DNA of 6,261 bases from contig JANQQY010000656.1 of the NCBI GenBank assembly GCA_028284845.1, positions 1 through 6,261 on the forward strand. Direction: 5' to 3'. The DNA is from Spirochaetales bacterium (lineage in GTDB: Bacteria; Spirochaetota; Spirochaetia; DSM-27196; SLST01). Position 1 is the stretch's first letter; each line of letters opens with the position of its first letter. Under the pieces are notes generated by a model. It saw only the letters and a list, made by a program, of their open reading frames with translations, had not been told where the DNA came from and did no database searches. The translations under genes and the position numbers were made by a program. Shown piece after piece: positions 1 to 6,130 of the stretch.

Positions 1-1
1 T

Positions 2-220
2 CGCTGCGAAGAGGGCGGCTACATTCTGGCCTACCTGCCGATTCGCCAGATGCTGACCGTGGATACGAGCGGCCTGAGATCAAAGCGAATGCGGATCTCA
101 ATGCACGACCCGGAAAATCGTCTCCTCCAACATGAGTTCGAGGCGACAAACACCGGCTCGATCCTCATCGTGCCTGAACGGGATCTGGATAGCTTCATAA
201 CGATTGACGCTATCGACTAA
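2..220 (+). CDS. C-terminal fragment of a putative glycoside hydrolase (DUF4038/GH140-like, collagen-binding-like C-terminal domain)
   Basis: An open frame enters from the left edge and gives 72 residues before TAA at 218-220; the start lies outside the window. The fragment reads as a small beta-rich domain: GGYILAYLP near residue 5, then TVDTSGLRSKRMRI, HDPENR near residue 35, a TNTGS turn at about 50, and an ending rich in isoleucine and aspartate. This order (xxAYxPxG, TVDxSxLxG, a D-P turn, a final hydrophobic strand) is the layout of the 'putative collagen-binding' domain that closes many DUF4038/GH140-type glycoside hydrolases, where it packs beside the catalytic barrel. No catalytic residue is visible, so the enzymatic role is inferred from the domain pairing alone. 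The downstream sugar-acid dehydratase supports a carbohydrate role. The frame is solid; the family call is moderate and rests on remembered patterns. Confidence 0.6.
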   Translation, partial: RCEEGGYILAYLPIRQMLTVDTSGLRSKRMRISMHDPENRLLQHEFEATNTGSILIVPERDLDSFITIDAID

Positions 221-251
221 GCCCGGATCGCGCCCCCATGCTCCGTCCTGC

Positions 252-257
252 TACACT
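252..257 (+). promoter_or_regulatory. Putative -10 element (TACACT) of a leaderless promoter
   Basis: TACACT fits TANNNT, and its last base is 6 nt before the ATG at 264. That would place transcription initiation at or within a base or two of the A of the start codon. No Shine-Dalgarno is visible before this ATG, which agrees with a leaderless message. No convincing -35 hexamer lies 16-18 bp upstream, so the call is tentative. The same arrangement recurs at 6210-6215. Confidence 0.35.
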
Positions 258-263
258 GCGCCC

Positions 264-1433
264 ATGAAGATCACGAAGGTCTCCACCTGCATCGTCAACG
301 CGGAAATGCGCAACTGGGTCTTTGTCAAAGTAGAGACAGACGTGGAAGGTCTCTACGGCTGGGGCGAAGCATCGCTCGAGTGGAAGACGCGTGCGGTGGC
401 ATCGGCGGTTGAGGATTTTGGTCCATTCGTCGTTGGGGAGGATCCGCTCCGCATTGAGCATCTCTTTCAGAAGATGTATCGCCAGTCGTTCTGGCGCCTT
501 GGGCCGATCGGAATGAGCGCGATCTCCGGTATTGAACAGGCGCTCTGGGACATCAAGGGGAAGCACCTGGGCGTACCGGTGTATGAACTGCTGGGGGGCC
601 GAGTTCGGGATCGCGTTCGAATGTACACGCACCTTGGCGGCGGGCAGATGTCGGCGGTCTACGAGACGGTTGATCCCGCGCCTCTCGTCGAATTGGCACT
701 CAAGGTCGTCGCCTCCGGCTACTCGGCTGTGAAGGTTGTCTTTGTCCCCTACTCTCGCCCGCTCGAGGGTCCCACGATGGTTCGACGGTTCGCACACCTC
801 ATGGAGCGCCTCCGAGAGGCCGTTGGTCCTGAGGTCGACATCATGATCGACTTTCACGGCCGCACCTTCCCGGCAATGGCTGTCCAGTACATCAATGCCG
901 TAGAGGAGTTTGCGCCGTTCTTCTGTGAGGAGCCCGTTCCACCCGAGATGCCGGATGCGCTCTTGGAAGTACGGCAGCAGACCAAGGTTCCCATTGCTAC
1001 CGGCGAGCGACTGGTCCGACGGGCAGAGTTCACTTCGCTCTTCGAGCGGCGCGCCTGCCATGTGATCCAGCCCGACCTCTGCCATTGCGGAGGACTCTGG
1101 GAGGCTCGGAAGATCGCCGCGGCTGCGGAGACCTACCAGATGGGAGTCGCGCCTCACAACCCGCTCGGTCCCGTCGCCAATGCAGCAGCCCTCCACTTCG
1201 CGCTCGCCACCCCTAACTTCCTCATTCAGGAGGACATGCTTCAGGACGTACCGTGGCGCTGGGACGTTGTGCAATCGTCCCTTGAGACGAAGGAGGGCTA
1301 CTGGCTTCCATCTGACGCACCGGGTCTGGGAATCGAGGTGAATGAGTCGGAGGCGCTCAAGCATCCGTTCAAGCAGGAGACGGTTCACTCACTCGGCGTG
1401 CGGGCTGAGGACGGGGCGGTCCTTGATTGGTGA
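264..1433 (+). CDS. Mandelate racemase/muconate lactonizing enzyme family dehydratase, D-galactonate dehydratase (DgoD)-like
   Basis: The 389-residue product has the full enolase-superfamily plan: an N-terminal alpha+beta capping domain (about 1-120) followed by a beta/alpha barrel. Probable Mg2+ ligands are D196 (in IDFHGR), E222 (in CEEPV) and E248 (in ATGERL). H198 and H298 (in APHNPLGP) are the likely acid/base pair, with D271 (in IQPDL) and E323 (in IQED) also in place. The xDFHGR...EEPV...TGER...QPDxxHxGG...APHxPLGP series is that of DgoD-type acid-sugar dehydratases, which turn a sugar acid such as D-galactonate into its 2-keto-3-deoxy form in the cytoplasm. Length is normal for the family. 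The exact substrate cannot be read from sequence, because gluconate, mannonate and galactonate dehydratases share this scaffold. I chose the ATG at 264 because the family N-terminus begins MKITKV; the frame stays open 20 codons further upstream to a TTG at 204, but that stretch is unlike the family and overlaps the preceding gene. Confidence 0.9.
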   Translation: MKITKVSTCIVNAEMRNWVFVKVETDVEGLYGWGEASLEWKTRAVASAVEDFGPFVVGEDPLRIEHLFQKMYRQSFWRLGPIGMSAISGIEQALWDIKGKHLGVPVYELLGGRVRDRVRMYTHLGGGQMSAVYETVDPAPLVELALKVVASGYSAVKVVFVPYSRPLEGPTMVRRFAHLMERLREAVGPEVDIMIDFHGRTFPAMAVQYINAVEEFAPFFCEEPVPPEMPDALLEVRQQTKVPIATGERLVRRAEFTSLFERRACHVIQPDLCHCGGLWEARKIAAAAETYQMGVAPHNPLGPVANAAALHFALATPNFLIQEDMLQDVPWRWDVVQSSLETKEGYWLPSDAPGLGIEVNESEALKHPFKQETVHSLGVRAEDGAVLDW

Positions 1434-1455
1434 ACCCACTTGGCAGAACGATGTG

Positions 1456-2586
1456 ATGGCCCTCTCTCAAGATGATTCGCAGCGCATCCTAGCCTCGTTG
1501 AGTCGGCTTCCATTTGGAATCCGAGTCTTTGATTCAGACGACGCCGAAATCTGGAACTCAAAGGCGCCACCCTCCGCGTCTGACACCTCCCTCCGAGCAG
1601 AGGTGGACGGCATCCCCCGCATGGGCGCCGCGATCCGGCGAATCGATCCCCTCTCCGGAGACTTCTTCTCACGAGTGGCGGAAGCGATCGTTGAGGAGAG
1701 TGGTTGCGATCTCAGTTATGTTTCTCGCTTTATTGACGACGGCTCTCGCTATGTCATTGTAGGCGCGTCGGATGGTCCGGGCCGACTTGGACATTCTACC
1801 TTGACGGCCGGTGCGCCGTGCGAGCTCGTCCTCCAGAGCCGGGGATTCAGGCACTATCGTGGAGACCTTGCAGAGATGTTTCCTGACGACACCGATTTTG
1901 TCGGCAGCGGCTTACGAACGTACGCTGGATCCACCTACACCGGACCGGAAGGCATGGTTCTGGGCCACGTCTTCTGCCTTTCAAAGTCGGAGGTGCGCGA
2001 TGTCGAGCGACTCGAGCATCTGCTCTGGCTGGGCACAACCGCCGTCGCCCACGCGCTGGTCACACAGCGGATGAGTGACGAACTCTCGTCGGCCCGCCGT
2101 TTTTCCAGAACCGACGCGCTCACCGGCCTTCACAATCGACACGCCTTTGATCAGGACATCAAGCGTTTTGTGGAACGGTCGGTGTCCGGGGAATCGGGGA
2201 TATTCGCCTTTCTCGATCTCGACGGAATGAAGCAGGTGAACGACACGCAGGGACATCTTATGGGCGACAAGTTGTTGATGTCATTTGCCGGCGCGCTTCG
2301 ATCCTCCCTTCGCCCCACCGACTCGGTCTACCGCCTGGGTGGCGACGAGTTCGCGGTTGTGTGGATGACCGACGAGTCTGATCTGGAAAGGCGGATTCGT
2401 GGGCGGATCGAAGAGGCGATTGAGAAGGTCCGTAGGGATGGGTTTCCCGACGTTTCGGTGAGCGTCGGGATCCGATTGTTCAGAGAGGTTGATTCGGCCG
2501 AGCGGCTCGTCGCTGACGCGGACGGTTTGATGTACGAAGAGAAGAGTCAAAAGCGAAGCGAGCGCCCTTCCCGGGAGGCAGAGTGA
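1456..2586 (+). CDS. GAF-domain diguanylate cyclase (GGDEF)
   Basis: Makes cyclic di-GMP from two GTP. From ATG 1456 the product has 376 residues. A short N-terminal stretch (1-50) is unassigned. A GAF sensor spans about 66-205; its APCELV, the FPDDTDF region and the GMVLGHV strand fit the usual GAF pattern. A GGDEF domain spans about 213-365. The GGDEF signature is intact at 295-299, with DALTGLHNR (220-228), the metal-binding D254 in FLDLDG, KQVNDTQGH (259-267) and SVGI (336-339). RPTD (286-289) sits five residues before GGDEF, as in the inhibitory I-site RxxD, so product inhibition is likely. There is no membrane segment, so it is cytosolic. It begins 22 nt after the dehydratase stop and overlaps the next gene by 4 bp. 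No good Shine-Dalgarno precedes the start; GTG 1453 is an equal alternative, and TTG 1423 is possible but poorer. The GAF ligand is unknown. Confidence 0.93.
   Translation: MALSQDDSQRILASLSRLPFGIRVFDSDDAEIWNSKAPPSASDTSLRAEVDGIPRMGAAIRRIDPLSGDFFSRVAEAIVEESGCDLSYVSRFIDDGSRYVIVGASDGPGRLGHSTLTAGAPCELVLQSRGFRHYRGDLAEMFPDDTDFVGSGLRTYAGSTYTGPEGMVLGHVFCLSKSEVRDVERLEHLLWLGTTAVAHALVTQRMSDELSSARRFSRTDALTGLHNRHAFDQDIKRFVERSVSGESGIFAFLDLDGMKQVNDTQGHLMGDKLLMSFAGALRSSLRPTDSVYRLGGDEFAVVWMTDESDLERRIRGRIEEAIEKVRRDGFPDVSVSVGIRLFREVDSAERLVADADGLMYEEKSQKRSERPSREAE
2573..2578 (+). promoter_or_regulatory. Shine-Dalgarno GGGAGG for the HD-GYP gene
   Basis: GGGAGG ends 4 nt before the GTG at 2583 and lies inside the last codons of the cyclase gene. 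It fixes the start of the downstream gene at a GTG that overlaps the upstream TGA. Confidence 0.7.
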
Positions 2587-3572
2587 ACGATCTCGACTCA
2601 GCAGTGTTCAAGTCGGTGTTTGACGAGAGCGTCAATCCGCTTGCCATCATCGACCCATCGGAGTCGATCCTCTACGTGAACGACGCCTTTGCCGGCCAGT
2701 TTCGCAAACCCCAAAAGGAACTCGTTGGAAGTGGATTTCGCGCACTCTTTCCGGACGAGCAGACCTTCTTTGACAACGGCATCTACACCGGTGCGTATCA
2801 GCGGCTCTGGGCGATGGTGAATAGCTTCTTTGCTGACAGCGACGAGAGCACTATTCAGTTCAATGCGATCAGCATCTGCTGCGACGATACGACCTTCGCT
2901 TCGCGCGTCGTGATACGACGCATTGGCGATGGAAGCACGATGCTCCTGAACATCTTTGACGTCTCTGAGGAGCAGGCTCGCGAGCAGAACGCGAGAAACG
3001 AGATCTATCGCTCCATCACCCATCTTGCCGAAGCCAGAGACAATGAAACGGGTCAGCACCTCCGCCGGATCGGGACCTACAGCCGAATCATCGCGTCAAA
3101 CCTGGAGCTTCCCGCTGCCTTTGTCTCCGACATCGAGGAGTTCTCGCTCTTTCACGACATTGGCAAGGTGGCGATACCAGACGCGGTTCTTCGTGCTCCG
3201 CGAAAACTCACTGACGACGAGTACGATCTGATGAAGACGCATACAAGCTTTGGTTATGAGATCCTGTCGGACGCGACGACCCTACAGATGGCCGCCGAGA
3301 TAGCGCACTGTCATCACGAGAAGTACGACGGATCAGGCTACCCTCGTGGCCTCTCCGGGGGAGCGATCCCGATCAGTGCTCGGATCGTCAGCGTTGCCGA
3401 TGTCTACGACGCCCTCCGCTCCGAGCGACCTTACAAGAGGGCGTGGTCGCACGAGGAGTGCGTGACCGAGTTGAGACGCGGCGAGGGCTCGCACTTCTGT
3501 CCGCTCGCGCTCGAGGCGTCTCTCCAATCGGAGTCGCAGGTCGCGAGGCTCTCAGAGGAGCTTGCCTCGTGA
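2583..3572 (+). CDS. PAS-HD-GYP cyclic di-GMP phosphodiesterase
   Basis: Hydrolyses cyclic di-GMP in the cytosol, opposing the cyclase encoded just upstream. The 329 residues contain a PAS sensor (about 9-128, with FDESVNPLAIIDP and YVNDAF), a linking helix (128-145) and an HD-GYP domain (about 143-320). Visible motifs are EARDNETGQH (150-159), HDIGK (191-195), H220, HH at 244-245, DGSGYPRGL with GYP at 252-254, and VADVYDAL (271-278) followed by SERPYK. E155, H159, H191, D192, H220, H244, H245 and D273 match the full ligand set of the three-metal HD-GYP enzymes, so activity is expected. One departure: the usual GxHFDP near the C-terminus reads GSHFCP, with C306 where Asp is normal. The GTG start overlaps the cyclase stop in GTGA and has a good Shine-Dalgarno, pointing to coupled translation. 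The PAS ligand is unknown. Confidence 0.93.
   Translation: MNDLDSAVFKSVFDESVNPLAIIDPSESILYVNDAFAGQFRKPQKELVGSGFRALFPDEQTFFDNGIYTGAYQRLWAMVNSFFADSDESTIQFNAISICCDDTTFASRVVIRRIGDGSTMLLNIFDVSEEQAREQNARNEIYRSITHLAEARDNETGQHLRRIGTYSRIIASNLELPAAFVSDIEEFSLFHDIGKVAIPDAVLRAPRKLTDDEYDLMKTHTSFGYEILSDATTLQMAAEIAHCHHEKYDGSGYPRGLSGGAIPISARIVSVADVYDALRSERPYKRAWSHEECVTELRRGEGSHFCPLALEASLQSESQVARLSEELAS
3554..3560 (+). promoter_or_regulatory. Shine-Dalgarno AGAGGAG for the peroxiredoxin-like gene
   Basis: AGAGGAG ends 8 nt before the GTG at 3569, an ordinary spacing. It decides this start over the longer open frame that extends upstream within the HD-GYP gene. Confidence 0.7.
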
Positions 3573-4231
3573 GTGACCGACCACTCGAAGCGGCACTGCG
3601 AACTGCCCGCGCAGAGCAGAGTGCAGAGATGTCTGCCGAGGTGCAGAGTCTCGACGAGGCGCTCTGTGACGAGTTCCGCAGAGCGCTCGAGTCCGCCGAC
3701 ACCTTGCAGGTGGGCGATCTATTTCCGGAGTTCGAGCTACCGGATCAGGTAGGCGCGCCCGTTCGCGGCTCTGATCTTCTGAAGCTGGGACCCATCGTGG
3801 TCTCTCTCTACCGTGGACTCTGGTGCCCCTACTGCCAGCTTGAGCTTCGCCACCTCGCTATGCACCGTCCCGAGTTCCACGCCGAGGGTGCCCAGATCGT
3901 TGCGATTTCGCCTCAGACTCCCGATCGGACTCTCACTATGGCGCAGAAGCTGCTTCTCGACTTCCGTGTCTTGAGCGACACCGACGGCGAGCTCGCGCGA
4001 CGACTCGGCGTCCTGGTCAAGATTCCGGAACATCTGCGCAAGGGATTCGATGAGCACTATGCACCCTTTGCCGACCGCTATCGCGCTGACGCCTACTGCC
4101 TTCCAATCCCGGGGAGCTATGTCGTCGACACCTCCGGTCGGGTAGTCTATGCGCAAGTGAACCCGGATCCATCGGTACGGGCCGAGCCCGCGGACATCCT
4201 ACAGGTGCTGCGCATACATCGGTCGACCTGA
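3569..4231 (+). CDS. Peroxiredoxin-like (AhpC/TSA, thioredoxin-fold) protein with WCPYC motif
   Basis: A predicted 220-residue cytosolic thiol redox protein with no signal peptide. Residues 1-45 are a charged, probably helical extension. The thioredoxin-fold domain follows: VGDLFPEFELPD (48-59), the strand PIVVSLYRG (75-83), WCPYC (85-89) with C86 and C89, LELRHL (91-96), the strand GAQIVAISPQ (107-116), FRVLSDTDGELARRLGV (132-148) and a C-terminal strand pair around LPIPGSYVVD (178-187). The RGxWCPYCxxEL segment and the LPxPxxYVxD / RAEPxxIL ending are typical of the 'peroxiredoxin-like' branch of AhpC/TSA. Members are presumed thiol peroxidases or reductases, but few are characterised, so the substrate is open. 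C86 is the likely reactive cysteine, and C89 makes a CxxC pair. The GTG start overlaps the phosphodiesterase stop by 4 bp, so it is the third gene of a coupled set. Confidence 0.85.
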   Translation: MSDRPLEAALRTARAEQSAEMSAEVQSLDEALCDEFRRALESADTLQVGDLFPEFELPDQVGAPVRGSDLLKLGPIVVSLYRGLWCPYCQLELRHLAMHRPEFHAEGAQIVAISPQTPDRTLTMAQKLLLDFRVLSDTDGELARRLGVLVKIPEHLRKGFDEHYAPFADRYRADAYCLPIPGSYVVDTSGRVVYAQVNPDPSVRAEPADILQVLRIHRST

Positions 4232-4256
4232 CCATCTGTCCATCGCACGGTAAGGT
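4228..4256 (+). promoter_or_regulatory. Putative sigma70-type promoter for the chemoreceptor gene
   Basis: CTGACC (4228-4233) and TAAGGT (4251-4256) are separated by 17 bp. The first matches TTGACA at 4 of 6 positions and the second fits TANNNT. The -35 overlaps the stop codon of the preceding gene. A 5-bp inverted repeat, CGCAC/GTGCG (4244-4248 and 4255-4259), brackets the -10. The call rests on pattern and spacing only. Confidence 0.4.
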
Positions 4257-4272
4257 GCGTGCGGCGGGAACG

Positions 4273-4288
4273 AGAGGAGTTTGAGGAG
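4273..4288 (+). promoter_or_regulatory. Doubled Shine-Dalgarno before the chemoreceptor gene
   Basis: AGAGGAG (4273-4279) and GAGGAG (4283-4288) occur in tandem. The second is 7 nt before ATG 4296, which is ideal. The first is 10 nt before ATG 4290, which is acceptable. Either ATG could be used, differing by two residues. The TTG at 4281 has only 1 nt of spacing and overlaps the second site, so I rejected it. Confidence 0.6.
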
Positions 4289-4295
4289 TATGACG

Positions 4296-6122
4296 ATGCG
4301 ACGAACGGTGCTGATACGCAGGAAGATCTTTATTGGATTCGCGGTGATTCTTTCGCTGATGGTCGCATTGGCGGCGATCGGGATCCTTCGTGTTTTGCAG
4401 ATCAACTCCGGCCTGATCCAGATCAACGATGTGAACGCGGTCAAGCAGCGCTACGCGATCAACTTTCGGGGCAGCGCTCACGATCGCTCGATCAACATTC
4501 GGGATGTCGTCCTCATCGAGGACGACCCGGAGCTCGTACAGGACGTAGTTGACGACATCGAACGCCTCCGCCTCTTCTACGAGGATTCGGAGGTGCTGCT
4601 GGATGCCATCTTTGCGGAGGGCACCAACCTCACTGAAGAAGAGCGGGAGGCGTTCGCCGTCATCAAATCGATCGAGGCGCAGACAGAGCCGGTCGTGGAT
4701 CAGATCGTCGGCCTCGTTGATGCGGGCGAACGAGAGACCGCGCGACAATTGCTCCTGGAGACGGCGCGACCACTGTTCACGGAGTGGCTCAACGCGATCA
4801 ACGTGTTTATCGATCTCCAGGAATCGTACAACTCCGCCCTTTCTGCGACCACGCGTTCGGTAGCTCAAGGGTTCGCATTTCTGATCACGATCGCCACCGC
4901 GGCCGCGCTCGTGGCTGGCGCTCTCCTGGCGTTGTGGACGATCCGCTCGATCAACCCGCTCCGTCGAATCGGCGGAGCGCTTCGTGATATCTCGGAAGGG
5001 GATGGCGATTTGACGATGCGCCTGCCGGACGAGCAGAACGACGAGGTCGGGCGCGTCGCTCACGAGTTCAACTCCTTCGTCGCCGGTCTGTCGGGGACGA
5101 TCGGAACCATTCGCGACGCGGTGCATCAGCTCTCTGTGATGAGTGGTGGCCTTATGCAGAGCATGGAGCAGACAACCGTGGCAGTCCGAGAGATCAGCTC
5201 GGGCATTGAGCAAACCCGTTCCCAGGTCGTTGATCATCAGGCGCCGGAGGTGACGGAGATCTCGTCCACCATCACGGAGATCGCCACGATCGTGGAGGCG
5301 CTCTCCGCGAGTATTGAGCAGCAGGCGGAGACCATTCAGTCGAGCACCGCCGCGGTCGAACAGATGATCGCGAGTGTAGTCTCCGTCACGCAGAACCTCG
5401 ACAAGAGCTCCGAGCAGTTCCGATACCTCGAGGAGGTCGCCGACGCGGGTTCGGAACGCATTTCGGAGGTGAACGCCATGGTCGCCTCGATCGCCGAGCA
5501 GTCGCAGGGAATGCTCCAGGCAAATGCGACCATTACCAACGTGGCGACTCAGACGAACCTGCTCTCCATGAACGCGGCCATAGAGGCGGCGCATGCGGGA
5601 GAGGCCGGGCGCGGATTCGCGGTCGTCGCAAACGAGATTCGGCAGCTTGCGGAGAACTCGTCAACGCAGTCGAAGTCGATCTCGTCGGTCCTCACGAATC
5701 TCCAGCGCTCAATAGAAGAGGTCGTCTCCCAAGCCGGCGAGGCCGGCAAGGCATTTGATTCGGTTCAGGAAGCGATCAAGACCGTCGTTCACATCCAGGG
5801 TCAGATCAAGGGCGCCATGGATGAGCAATCGGCCGGCAATCAACAGGTGCTGGAATCGTTTCAGTTGATCAACAAACTCACCATCGACGTGCGTGAGGGC
5901 GGACAGAAAATGAACGAGGGGAGTCGATCTGCGACGACAAAGATCGAGAGTCTCGTCAATACGACCAAAGCGATCGAACGACAGGTCGACGCGATGAACG
6001 ACAATACCGAGTCGATTGCCAAGACGATCGGCGAGGTGGAGCAGCTCACTACGAGTACACGAGAGCAGGTCGCCTCCGTTGAGCAGAGCGTCGGGAGGTT
6101 CAAGGTAGATCGCGCCGAATAG
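4296..6122 (+). CDS. Methyl-accepting chemotaxis protein (4HB sensor, HAMP, MCP signalling domain)
   Basis: A 608-residue inner-membrane chemoreceptor that would control the CheA/CheW kinase and hence flagellar motors. Residues 1-10 are basic (RRTVLIRRK). TM1 is about 11-31 and TM2 about 192-214. The periplasmic part (32-191) is acidic and helical and resembles a four-helix-bundle (4HB_MCP) sensor, with SAHDRSINIRD at 60-70. HAMP follows at about 215-268 (SINPLRRI, then GDGDLTMRLP). The signalling coiled coil turns at the conserved tip, QTNLLSMNAAIEAAHAGE (419-436) then GRGFAVVANEIRQLAENS (438-455). The arms are long, roughly 22-24 heptads each, and no NWETF-type CheR/CheB tether ends the protein. 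The QTNLLSMNAAIEAAHAGE tip and SSTQSKSI segment recall spirochaete receptors. The ligand is unknown. Start chosen by Shine-Dalgarno spacing; ATG 4290 is the alternative. Confidence 0.93.
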   Translation: MRRTVLIRRKIFIGFAVILSLMVALAAIGILRVLQINSGLIQINDVNAVKQRYAINFRGSAHDRSINIRDVVLIEDDPELVQDVVDDIERLRLFYEDSEVLLDAIFAEGTNLTEEEREAFAVIKSIEAQTEPVVDQIVGLVDAGERETARQLLLETARPLFTEWLNAINVFIDLQESYNSALSATTRSVAQGFAFLITIATAAALVAGALLALWTIRSINPLRRIGGALRDISEGDGDLTMRLPDEQNDEVGRVAHEFNSFVAGLSGTIGTIRDAVHQLSVMSGGLMQSMEQTTVAVREISSGIEQTRSQVVDHQAPEVTEISSTITEIATIVEALSASIEQQAETIQSSTAAVEQMIASVVSVTQNLDKSSEQFRYLEEVADAGSERISEVNAMVASIAEQSQGMLQANATITNVATQTNLLSMNAAIEAAHAGEAGRGFAVVANEIRQLAENSSTQSKSISSVLTNLQRSIEEVVSQAGEAGKAFDSVQEAIKTVVHIQGQIKGAMDEQSAGNQQVLESFQLINKLTIDVREGGQKMNEGSRSATTKIESLVNTTKAIERQVDAMNDNTESIAKTIGEVEQLTTSTREQVASVEQSVGRFKVDRAE

Positions 6123-6130
6123 GCAGAGTG

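Noticed and set aside
210..1388. Long open frame (392 codons) on the minus strand, antisense to the dehydratase
   Set aside because: The product is rich in Arg, His and Leu with no recognisable domain, while the plus strand encodes a complete enolase-superfamily protein with all catalytic motifs. It is a by-product of GC-rich codon usage.
1342..1455. Upstream extension of the cyclase frame into the dehydratase gene
   Set aside because: The extra residues are Arg/Ser-rich and overlap the conserved C-terminus of the dehydratase. The ATG at 1456 gives a sensible N-terminus.
1434..1455. Sigma54 promoter suggested by TGGCAG near 1441
   Set aside because: The matching TTGC element at the required spacing is absent.
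2598..3059. 153-codon minus-strand open frame inside the phosphodiesterase gene
   Set aside because: It is antisense to the PAS region of a well-supported gene and resembles no family.
3443..3568. Upstream extension of the peroxiredoxin-like frame into the phosphodiesterase gene
   Set aside because: The Shine-Dalgarno at 3554-3560 and the GTGA overlap mark 3569 as the start. The extra residues are Arg-rich shadow sequence.
4221..4228. Palindrome GGTCGACC at the end of the peroxiredoxin-like gene
   Set aside because: It is a short 8-bp perfect palindrome inside coding sequence, expected by chance in GC-rich DNA, with no second copy or flanking structure.
4232..4289. Flagellar sigma28 promoter before the chemoreceptor gene
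   Set aside because: I looked for a TAAA box followed about 15 nt later by a CCGATA-like box. Neither is present in the spacer.
4017..5594. Very long open frame (525 codons) on the minus strand, covering the end of the peroxiredoxin-like gene and most of the chemoreceptor
   Set aside because: Composition is dominated by Arg, Asp, Leu and His, typical of an antisense shadow. It spans two clear plus-strand genes and has no motif or ribosome site that I could recognise.
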